Below are positions 54,661 to 64,000 of a stretch of DNA of 64,000 bases, piece by piece (position 1 is the stretch's first letter; the number at the start of each line of letters is the position of its first letter). The notes under the pieces were generated by a model. It had not been told where the DNA came from. It saw only the letters and a program-made list of their open reading frames with translations, and made no database searches. Where the stretch lies: NCBI GenBank assembly GCA_037179385.1, contig CM074190.1, positions 8,085,784 to 8,149,783 of the forward strand, given 5' to 3'. This DNA is from Holothuria scabra (Eukaryota; Echinodermata; Holothuroidea; Aspidochirotida; Holothuriidae). A program made the translations under genes and the position numbers.

Positions 54661-56964
54661 CCTCAGGCTGTGTACTAAAACTGCTTGCATGAAGCAGTTT
54701 TTAAAGCTTACAGTTAATATACTGTTGCAATGTGAACAAGCTGTTTATAAACTGTCTGAGCAATTGAAAGTGGACCTGATTATTCAATCAAGAGAGATAG
54801 TATTTTACCAAGAATGATGGAAGGTTCTGGTGTAAAATCATTTTCAAGTACTTTGAACTAAAAGCATTATATACTTCTATGATTTGCACATTATGATACC
54901 AAGATGATTATACTAATAAACAGGCATAAGATCAGTTCATTGGAAGGCAGTGGGTTGAGTAATGTAGTATGTAATGTAAAGGATATTGTAAATTTGTACA
55001 TTTGTGAGGAGTTGATAATATCCCAGTGATTGGTTGGCATTTATTAATGGGATGAAATGTAGTATTGGATCTGGTGTATGGACAAATTTGAAATGCCAGT
55101 CAGTGTACCTTGAGTTTTAAATAGGCTTTTTTCCCTGCCATTCCAAATATTTATGTCAGCAACAGAAAGAGGAAAAGAACACAAGAAAACCTAATAGCGA
55201 CAGCAGATTTTGATGGTCACTTTTCATGTGCAGGCATATAGAGTATTTCCACAGACATCTCAAGCTCCACCCCTTTCTTGACTGCAAGGCAAAATCTGTA
55301 GTGTAATACTTGTAAGCTGGCTGAGAAGCATTTGAAGACAGATATGATGGCTTTTGATTTTTTGGCGGCAGCGAGCATGGTAAACTAATTATGATTTCAC
55401 AAGAAAAACATTCAATTTGGGCATAGGGATGTGTTGAAAAAGGGTTTTAACCTGGCCTGTGCAAGAGAATTGTAAAACAACAATATCCCTATTGTCTCTC
55501 CATTATTACTGGGACCCTGTGCATAACCATTTGTCTGTATCATACCCTGCAATGCAATTTGTTTATTACGTAATTAACACATATATGTATTTAATCTGTC
55601 TCAAACTCAGAATCCAAGCACAACTCAGATTTAAAGGTTTTAAATACCTTTTTGAATAGTATGCATAATTATTTAAATGTTAATTGTTTGCCATACAGAT
55701 GCTAATCAAATTTTTTTAGCCATTTTTGTTCCAGCTTGTTTCAAGTAATGCTCTTCATTTCAGCAATTTCTCTCTGGTATACAGTATATAACTTTGGTAA
55801 ATACTTTGCTGTATAATCTTTTTCCCCATGATCCTCTATGTACTTGTTATCGATTCTGTGCTGGACTGTAAAACTCCATCTAACCTGACCTTTGATTAAA
55901 ATATGTCTCATGACTTGACAGATGTTAAGTACCTGTTAAATTCACAATTCACAAAGTCCTCCAAGTGTTGTGTCTTAACCTTAAATGTGCAGCATGTTCT
56001 TTCATATTTTACACTGAATGTGTAAGATATGCCTGGTGAATTACCTGACGGAGAGCTACAGTAAGTCAGAGCACAAAACTGTTTGACGCACCTAACAATT
56101 GTCGACTGACCTCTCCCACGGGATGATCTCAAATTTGGTAAGTGAGTATATTTGTGAAGTTTTTGACAATATCCATCCCTTAGAAGACCATTTGGTGTAA
56201 AAACTTGTACCAGCATTTCCTGGGAACACCAAGTAGGAATAAAAAAGCAAGACTGTTTCTTCTACTTTTTCTGGATTTGACTTTTTTTTTTTTATTTCTT
56301 TGCTTTCATGTGACCAAGTACTATACAAAAGATAGCTCTCTGACCATTCCATGATGACTTTTGACATTATTTAATACTACCATTGAAAATTATGTTAGAA
56401 GAAATATTTGTAAAAATGTGATAACAAAATGGGCGATGCTTGATACATCAGAAGAATAAAATGATCAGTTTCAAGCCAAAATATTATTATAGTTTTCTTC
56501 TTTTTGAAGTTGCCTCCATTATATGTGTTATATTCTTTTTCAGTTACTTACTTCACTAATGTAAAACTTGGTCAAATTTATTGTTTTTCCCAACATTTTT
56601 GAGTAACTCTTCATGTGTTTAATCACAAAGATGGTTCTACATGGAAGATTTCAATTAATTTTGATGGTATTCTAACTGTACCATGCTGGAGAAAATTCCT
56701 TTTCTAAGCTGTGGATAACTGTGAGGTTGACTGGAACAGAAGGCACAATTCCCAAATAAGTCTTTGATGTTATGACTGGATTTCTGAGCGTAAGAGACTT
56801 CAAATCAGGAAAATATTAACACATAAATCAGCTCAGCGAAGCCTTTCTTAAATGCACCGACACTCAGTCATTTTTTTAATTTAAATCACATTTGACAAGT
56901 CTAGCTGGGAAGTCTACCAGCGAAGATCACATTTTATCCTGTATGCACACTTAACACATTGGAT

Positions 56965-57347
56965 CAGGCCCGTAGCCAGGGGGGGTCGAAGCGTTTGAAC
57001 GACCCACCCCAACTTGAGGGAGGTCCATTTTTCCAGCCATGTGTTTGAAGGGTAAGATATGAAAGTTTTAATCTTGACATATTGAGGACAAATCTCCTTT
57101 CACTTTCAACAGGAAGATAAAAACTTTCAGAAAGTGGTGTACCATGTGGAATTCCTGGGGAAAAGGACTTCTGTTGTGTTCAAAAGTCCTCTAAAATGCT
57201 CCAGACTTCAAGCTTTTCCGGGGAAGCATGCCCCAGACCCCTAGCAACTGCATGATTACGGCACGAGTCAGCCGCCTCCATATTTGGAAAAAGGTCCACA
57301 TCTTGGAAAAAAGACCCACCCTTCCACATGGTCTGGCTACGGGCCTG
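56965..57347. mobile_element. TIR element CAGGCCCGTAGCCAG (383 bp, TGGAT duplication)
   Basis: The left end CAGGCCCGTAGCCAG is the exact complement of the right end CTGGCTACGGGCCTG. TGGAT lies directly outside both ends (56960-56964 and 57348-57352), consistent with a 5-bp target-site duplication. There is no transposase, so it is non-autonomous. Confidence 0.78.
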
Positions 57348-58400
57348 TGGATTGTATGTTTCCAGCAACTGGGCTGGATTGTGCTACTGCCATTGAACTT
57401 CTTTTCAGCTGTTTATTCTGCAAATGCAATACGCAAATATACTACTATATGGTACACGAAAGAAAAACACAGGTTGTTTCTTTACAAAGAAAAGGCCTCT
57501 CATTAAATGTCTATGTAAGCTTCCAACTAAAACCTCTTAAAACCATCCCAGGCTGTACAAAGAAAAAGCTCATTAAATGCCTGTTTCTGCTTTCAACATC
57601 CAAGGATACTTGTAACCACCCTATCATCTCACACACATGCAGAAAACAGTGAGAATAAGCCAATCTATGAGTGTATTGTACTGCCCAATATCTTGGGCAA
57701 AAAGCTGTTAAAGTCCCTCTCCAATAAGCAACTTTTTTGGTCTCAGTGCCAGGCCTCCTTCACAACACTATACCATAAGAGACTATATAGGTGTGTTTTA
57801 CGTTTACCCCTGCAGTGAGTTAAATGTACAGTACACATGTGCAGAAGTATTGTCAAACTTGTGTATTGAAAGGGTTTATCATTGGAACACTTTAATCAAA
57901 AGTATTTTAAGTACATGCAGGTGGAACTCTGGGCAGCAAGATTTAGCCAGATAAATCTCTTAAGCAAAGGTCATTGTCCTTTAGTAACTGAAAACATGGT
58001 CAAAGTGGAGGTGCTGGACATAAGATAAACACAGACTGGTTAAATTACTGTTGCATATGACAGCAGAATTCACCCAGTAAATTTTAACTTTCGTTAATTA
58101 CATTGCTACACAGGCCATTACAAGGTAAGGTCAAATATTGTACTGCAAAACTCGTAATTATTATTTTTTTTAATAGAATTGGAGAAGTACTTGCCTTCTT
58201 CTAAGAAATTATAAAATTTACGTCATCCGAGGCTATTTGAGACACACATTGTATTACTTCAACTGGATTCTTCAACAATTTCCTTACAAATTACTGTGAC
58301 ATTTGTGATTCTGAATAATGAAAAAATTGTTTCAATCTGAAGGAACAAATAGAATTGGAAATACTTTTATCCACTGATGAACGGGGAACAATTGCAGCTA

Positions 58401-58890
58401 GCCCTCGAACAGGGCTATGTGTTTGTTACATAGCCTAGGCTCATTCCTCTCCTAACACAGCCCTTGCGCAGATACACTGCACAACTGTAGTCACTAGCCA
58501 GGACGCCCGCGGAACGTCACCTCTTGCATCCTAAATAACAAAATATTCTCACCAAACTTAACACAGATGATCTCTGGCACCACATTTACCTTTCCACAAA
58601 GGATGTGCACAAAGTTTCATCTAAGAATGGCCGATTTTTCACTGCCAATTTTGACCGTAACAGTAAGTCAATGCGTCATGTTTTCAAGCTCTCAACAAAT
58701 GTTCTCAGTAGAGATCAAAGGTCACGAGTGGCAAACGGGATGCCCCACCTGCGTAGCTTTCTTCATAGTACCATCTTTCATTTCAGTAACAATAGGAAGT
58801 GCATATTACTCGGAATACCTCGTATACTCAAGTGACTACAGTTGTGAAGTGTTGTGAGAGGAACGAACACATACAGCCCTGTTCGAGGGC
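58401..58890. mobile_element. TIR element family F, short copy (~490 bp)
   Basis: The left end GCCCTCGAACAGGGCTATGT is inverted at the right end as ACAGCCCTGTTCGAGGGC. TA lies on both sides. The first bases are themselves palindromic (AGCCCT..AGGGCT). The interior ACAGATGATCTCTGGCACCA is shared with the copy at 62693. Confidence 0.72.
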
Positions 58891-59891
58891 TAAATTGCTG
58901 CCTACTCTTTAAATGTTTGCTTTCACTTTTCAGTAATTCTACTAAAAATTCTTATAATAAGCCTCACAGAAGCAGGAAACTGTAAAAAGTCAAAGCACAT
59001 GCAGACAAAAGCCTTTGTATATAGATTACTTGGCAAAAGAATGTGAGGGATCCTCATTAAAGGGACTTAATCATGATTAAAACAAAGAGCCTGGCCTGCC
59101 AATCAAACAGTGGCACCTCAAAAGATATAAATTGCTTTAGAGTACATATATCTTAAAAAATTGTTCATTGTATTGCCTTCTCTGACAACTCCCAGATGAC
59201 AGGTAAACAACCTTCCAGTAGCTAGTTTTACAGCAACAACAACAGGAGACAGACAGATTGATAGAGCATGCAACTTTGGGTAACTATAACTTAAAGGGAA
59301 ATATTTAAAATGCTCCAACATAGCATTAAAAGTAAATAATTCTCATCATTAAAACATTCCATCTCAACAATAAACTCCAGCAATAGCTTCATCTCCTGCA
59401 AATATTATGCACAAGAAGAGTTATGGAAGTTGCATTTTTTGAAATGTTGAAAGTTTGGATGAACAAATTATTCTTGAGCAACAAACAACTGAACTTGTAT
59501 CTGACAGAAACTTATTTGTTGAAAAGAAGGCTACCATACTGCTTGTAATTATTATTATTTATCACTCTTTGCCTAAAAATACTTTTTTTGAAAGAATGAA
59601 ATTTCCTTCCTTATAAAACAAACACAATATCCCTTCAAGTACTGGCTGGTTGTATGTTTTATAGCATGCTGCCTGCTGTATTATAGCATGTAGCCACCCA
59701 TAAACAGCAACTCACACTCTCTTTGGCCAGGATTGCAAATGCTGAACAGGTACAGTAGGCATCATTACAACTGAGTTTCTCTGCTCACAGCTTTCAAGAC
59801 TGTTACTTCCAACCTTAGGCAGTGAGAGCCACAGACTGCATCGTCAGCACAAATCTATCTAACATCCAACAGATCTGAATTCGAAGTATTA

Positions 59892-60148
59892 TCATGGGTC
59901 ACATATACTTTTTAATTCCATCAATTTGACCTTGGCATTTTCCTGACGATGGATAGCCATTTGAGCATCCTTTTGTGCCGAATAGCTAGAGCCTTCATGA
60001 GGCTGGCCACTCGCCACCTGGGAAAGATAATTAATCTGCTTCATGAGATTGAGCTCTACACTCTCTAACGTCCTGGTAAAAGATTTCACACTGGAATTCA
60101 TTGTTTTATCACTTGATTTCTCCTTAGCCAGCTCAGCCAAAGCTCGCC
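59892..60148 (-). CDS. MED11: MED11 last coding exon
   Basis: On the minus strand, the acceptor cattttaaag precedes GGCGAG, and the frame runs 85 codons to TGA at 59894-59892. It encodes RALAELAKEKSSDKTMNSSV, then helices with TLESVELNLMKQINYLSQVA, then GQPHEGSSYSAQKDAQMAIH and a short C-terminus ending SICDP. The GQPHEGSSYS core is essentially diagnostic for MED11. Confidence 0.93.
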
Positions 60149-62628
60149 CTTTAAAATGAAAAAAAAAATGGGTATTATACACTCCAATTTCTTGTGATGT
60201 GTACTTCAATCTTGGTTAAATATTGCAACATTTTAAGTTCTGAAAAATTTGTTACTCCAGACCTGTATTCTTCACATTCAAGTTTAATATATTAAAAACT
60301 GCCCCAAACAGTAAGAGTCGGCTACCAAAGACCTGCAGTACAGTACTATCAGTTTAGCCCGACCAAGTGCTCCAATTGACCCCCATATCTCAGGCTTCGA
60401 TAAATTTGTTTTTTGTTACTTGTTCATCGGGCTAGGGATTCCCAAAGTCTACTTGTTCACATGAATATGCACGGAGTCCATATGTAATTATCTAGTACTA
60501 GCCATTGAATTCCTATGTGAAGAAGACTTCTGTGCTGCTTGCCTGGCGGCCTACAATATTGAGCAGTTCACTTGTCCAAGTCATTTTTTACTTGTCCCGG
60601 ACTGTCTGGCTGGAGATTTGTTGAAGTCTGCATATCTGTTGCCTTCACACCCTTTCAAGTGAGTGATTGTTCATATTAATCATTATATGAACTGAAATTC
60701 TCACTTGATTTTCTTTCAGGATAAAATTAAATTAAATTTTTTTTTTAATGAACTGTAGGCAAAAGAAAGGGGCTATTCATGCTTCTGTTCTTTTTAAGCA
60801 TGCCACTGGGTCGGTTCATATTCTGTCACTTTTATTTTTTTGAAATAATTAAATCCTTTGCAGTCACATTACAAAGTCTAAATTAAAAATCACCACCACT
60901 CCAGTTGATAACCCACCTTGACCAATAATCACTTCAGTTTACACATCCAGTACTATATTACAAAATTTAAATGGCGGTACTGTAGCGGTGTAGCTGGTAG
61001 TACAAGGTCAGTCCTTTATCCATATTTTTATAACATTTAACTTGCCTACCTGTATGATTGCTGTGACTTTTGGGCTAGAATGAAAATTGTCAATAAAAAC
61101 CAGCACAACTAAAGGTGAGGGTTAAACACCTTCCACCTTGACCCCAAAAGACTCCCACTTTAAGACCAACTTGCATGGAGGTAAAATGACCAGGGCGAAC
61201 TGGCTACAATAAATACACACACTGTTTCACTTGACCAACATTTCCCAGCGCTGGATCAGTATTGGAATTAACACATATGCACCTTCACCAAAGAATGTAC
61301 CTTTTTGCAAGTGCAGGCAGTTTTGAGTCACTTACCTGCATGCCTGAATGTAGACCTAAAGGTATTTCAAAGGGTGAAAGGAAATGTACTGCATCAAGGA
61401 GTTAACAAGAGACATTCAAGATTTGAATGCACTTCCTCATGGAAGGGCTAGCAATTTTCACCAGCAATTGAGCCTAACTCCAGTCCTGGTTAGGTCAACT
61501 GATGTAACTGCTTGGTGAAAATGAGCGTGACCTTTCCCCTTTCCTAGAAGTTTTTACATTTTATTAAACACTAGGTTAAAGATTTTGCAATGTTGTCACC
61601 CGTCTTTCCACTACGTAGAATAAATGCTTGCTAGCATTATGGTATATATGAACAATGATCAGATTTCACTGGGATTTATATTATTTGGAAAAGATTTTGT
61701 GAATGACAAAAATATATAGAATTTTAATTTAGACAAAAGAAACCCTATAAAGAAGTTGGATGAAATTTGACTGTCATTCCAGAAATTTACACTTAGCTGT
61801 GTTTGGAAAGACCTGCTCTCTGGAAAGGTCCAGAATGAAAGTAATCTGACAGGAGCAAATTGTTTGAAAATCTTAAAATCCAGCAAATGAAAGCAGACGG
61901 CACCAACCAGTACTTACCTTCTCACAAGAGAGATAATGTTGTAAACTTTTTTGGGATAAAATGGGAGTTATTGTGATAAACTGGACCACTAAAGCTCGAA
62001 AATTTGGTAAGAGCCCAGATGAGTTTCCCACATTTCCATGTTTTTTACAAGTATACTGTTGGTCAACTTTGTACCAAGCACCTGCCATTCTTAGCACAGG
62101 GGTTCGAAGCATATACTAGCCTATGCCCCTTCTATGAAAAGGACTTGTGGGATTAATTGTTAATAAATATTCTTAATTACTCGAAATTCACCCCACAAGA
62201 GTCGCCACACTTCGTCTCACTGCCAAAGTCAAGCAGGACACTGGCCAGTTGGATGGAAAGACTGTATATGCTTGTTCAGTACCTTTCCATTTAGTTTCTC
62301 TCAATAAATTTACTAATACTATGTAAAATACACTACTACTGTGCTGTGCCTACCTGGCACATGCACGTGCAACTATAAATAAAACACCCTTCGCAACATA
62401 TACTACTACAAACTATTACTAGCACTATAAAGCTTACATCTTAATAAATGACTACGCCGCTTGGACTGAGTTTGCTGGGTTTTGGCCTGAGTGGCTATAA
62501 TACTACAGCCTCCCAAAACCAATAACTAACCTGCAGACAATTTAAATATACCGACAATTTCTGCCGCGTCTACAATGCAACGTAAAGGTTTCTCCCAAAA
62601 GGCTGCCTTGTCTTTCTCTTCTGCTTGT
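59892..62628 (-). CDS. MED11: Mediator complex subunit 11 (3' part; start codon not found)
   Basis: MED11 is a small helical head-module subunit of Mediator that pairs with MED22 and contacts the pre-initiation complex in the nucleus. Two exons join in frame (62531-62628 and 59892-60148), giving 117 residues to the stop. The later exon carries the signature INYLSQVASGQPHEGSSYSA followed by QKDAQMAIHRQE. The human protein has Q-(V)ATGQPHEGSSYSSRKDCQMAL at the same point. Upstream, EKPLRCIVDAAEIVGIF-SAG aligns loosely with the N-terminal helix of MED11. No in-frame ATG occurs in the upstream exon before a stop at about 62766, so a further 5' exon is expected beyond it. It is convergent with SHIP. 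Confidence 0.88.
60149..62530 (-). other. MED11 intron
   Basis: This stretch is AT-rich with no recognised protein domain. An open minus-strand segment (62112-61919) ends at a strong GAGAAG/gtaagt donor but in phase 0, which does not fit MED11. A segment at about 60350-60640 resembles dispersed repeat DNA. Nothing else was assignable. Confidence 0.5.
62531..62628 (-). CDS. MED11: MED11 upstream exon (N-terminal helix)
   Basis: On the minus strand the acceptor is ttgctgtttag and the donor is CTGCAG/gttagt. The phase (one base out) fits the last exon, making the junction SAG-RALAELAKEK. It encodes QAEEKDKAAFWEKPLRCIVD plus AAEIVGIFKLSAG. Similarity to the E-R-L-R-x-(L)-E-x-I-E...A-I-L-x-x-A-G helix of MED11 is modest. 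The exact acceptor is inferred. A TIR element begins about 64 bp upstream. Confidence 0.65.
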
Positions 62629-62692
62629 CTAAACAGCAAGTGTGCCTCATTACTTCTTAAAGGCACATGCAAATACAGTACACTAAAACTTA

Positions 62693-63950
62693 GCCCTTGA
62701 ACAGGGCTTTGTGTTACGTTACATGGCCTAAGCTCATTACACTCCACATCACAGCCCTTGCCCCGCTAACACAAAAAATCCCATCACTAGGCGACCCTGG
62801 CCAAGGTCATCTCTCACGTTCACAAATTCCTATGTTTTCTCACCAAACTTTACACAGATGACCTCTGGCACCGCATCCACCTTTCTGCATAAGCTGTTCA
62901 CCCAGATTCGATGTTATAATGGTGTATTTTGCCTCGAAAAATTGAACGTAACACTAACTCAATGTGCCATGTTTGCAAGCTTTCGAATGGCTATGTAGTC
63001 CGTCTTCAATCCTACTACACCACGCGCTGGCACGCCTGGCTATTCCTTGTGTACCCGGGCATGTGCTGACACGCTGGATGCTAATTTAGTTAAAGCTGAT
63101 ATTAATTTCATTAAATGCTATCATTAATCATGCTATCATTACTCATTAGGAAGTAAAATACAAAGGACCATTGTGACAATTTTTTTACTTTTGTTCGCAA
63201 AATGTTGCCATTCATTACACATGTTAGAATGGATCCCTGAGTTTTCCTCTAGTTCTGCGAAACGCCATGCGCTGTCGTACAAGTGACTTCCAGGCGCTGC
63301 CGTAAAAATTGTACAGCAGCGCATGGAACTTGAGACAGGGCATACCAGCGGGTGTCAGCAGGTTCCAGCCCGCGGAATAGTTGGACCTGTCGTCTTCGTG
63401 ATATTCACTTTGGGGTCAAAGGTCATACAGGGGTTTCCACTTATTCAAAAAGTTTTCACACTTAGAGAAATTTTTTCAACGTTTCAACAATTTCAAAAAC
63501 ACCTAGAAGCTTCAAATACAACCAAACAAGAATTTTGCATATGAAATTTGCATTCATTAGGTGGAATGATCGTTAAAGTTATCGATTTGGTGAAATGGTA
63601 ACAACGTTCTAGGAATGATTTTTGACTATTTGCAAGTTCATGTTGAAACACTTATTGTACGAGGGCTCATTCAAACGAAGGAGTTTCTAACCAGATTCGA
63701 AGTGTCATTTTGCTGTATTTTGACCTCAGACTGTCCATGAAAGCCGATTTATTGGCAACTTTTTGATTGAAAGTCACTTGCACATCATTTTGTGGTAATA
63801 TAAGTTCAATGTGTGTAATATTTACCACTTTAGAACAATTTTTGTTCTGAAAGCCTAATGACGGGTTTTTGCGTTAGCGGGGTAAGGGCTGTGATGTTGA
63901 GTGTAGTGAGCTTAGGCCATGTAACGTTACACACAGCCCTGTTCAAGGGC
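62693..63950. mobile_element. TIR element family F, long copy (~1.26 kb)
   Basis: The TIRs are about 80 bp: GCCCTTGAACAGGGCT, then TACGTTACATGGCCTAAGCT and CACAGCCCTTGCCCCGCTAA, mirrored at the right end with few changes. TA flanks both ends. The interior shares AAACTTTACACAGATGACCT with the short copy. It sits about 64 bp upstream of the MED11 exon at 62531-62628. Confidence 0.78.
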
Positions 63951-64000
63951 TAACTAAAAATAGGCTATATACAGGTGCACATACCAAGACTTTGCATAAT

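Larger units (their letters stand above)
54661..59891. other. Intergenic region between the convergent SHIP and MED11 genes
   Basis: No conserved protein or splice-bounded exon was recognised on either strand. The stretch contains a 383-bp TIR element at 56965-57347 and a ~490-bp TIR element at 58401-58890. Short ORFs here have no domain character and several lie inside the mobile elements. The MED11 3' UTR must occupy the part just below 59892. Confidence 0.6.

Noticed and set aside
58567..58857. 96-aa and 76-aa plus-strand ORFs
   Set aside because: Both lie inside the short family F TIR element with no recognisable domain.

Overview
The window is AT-rich animal DNA with small coding exons (68-506 bp) separated by long introns. 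It is dense in short inverted-repeat DNA elements (MITEs), tRNA-like SINEs and minisatellites. The gene content, exon sizes and repeat landscape suggest a marine invertebrate, probably a deuterostome such as an echinoderm. I cannot name the species.

The plus strand from 7014 to 52095 is one gene. It is a SHIP-type phosphatidylinositol 3,4,5-trisphosphate 5-phosphatase (INPPL1/INPP5D family). I resolved 24 coding exons whose GT-AG junctions keep one reading frame. They encode 1,121 residues followed by a stop: the C-terminal part of an SH2 domain, an acidic and helical linker, a PH-related region, the complete 5-phosphatase catalytic core, a C2-like domain, a proline-rich tail and a terminal SAM domain. 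The exons for the N-terminal part of the SH2 domain were not found. They either lie upstream of base 1 or were missed in 1-7013.

On the minus strand, 59892-62628 holds the 3' part of MED11, a Mediator head subunit. Its last exon is unmistakable and the preceding exon is phase-compatible. Its start codon is not visible. SHIP and MED11 are therefore convergent, about 7.8 kb apart from stop to stop. No functional link between them is implied.

Region by region: 1-7013 is non-coding or upstream intron, with a possible 3' end of another gene at 3-80 and two foldback elements. 7014-52095 is SHIP, with introns full of repeats. These include a pair of 251-bp piggyBac-like MITEs flanked by TTAA, a recurrent ~260-bp MITE family, two SINE-like families, 19-bp, 39-bp and ~100-bp tandem arrays, and a decayed Penelope-like GIY-YIG fragment. 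52096-59891 is 3' UTR and intergenic DNA. 59892-64000 is MED11 plus a ~1.26-kb terminal-inverted-repeat element. No rRNA gene, CRISPR array, bacterial-type operon or intact autonomous transposase was seen.

I found no clearly new biological system. The most useful leads are the full SHIP architecture with its SAM domain, an ambiguous splice that could make a short SHIP isoform, and several MITE and SINE families that can be defined from this window.
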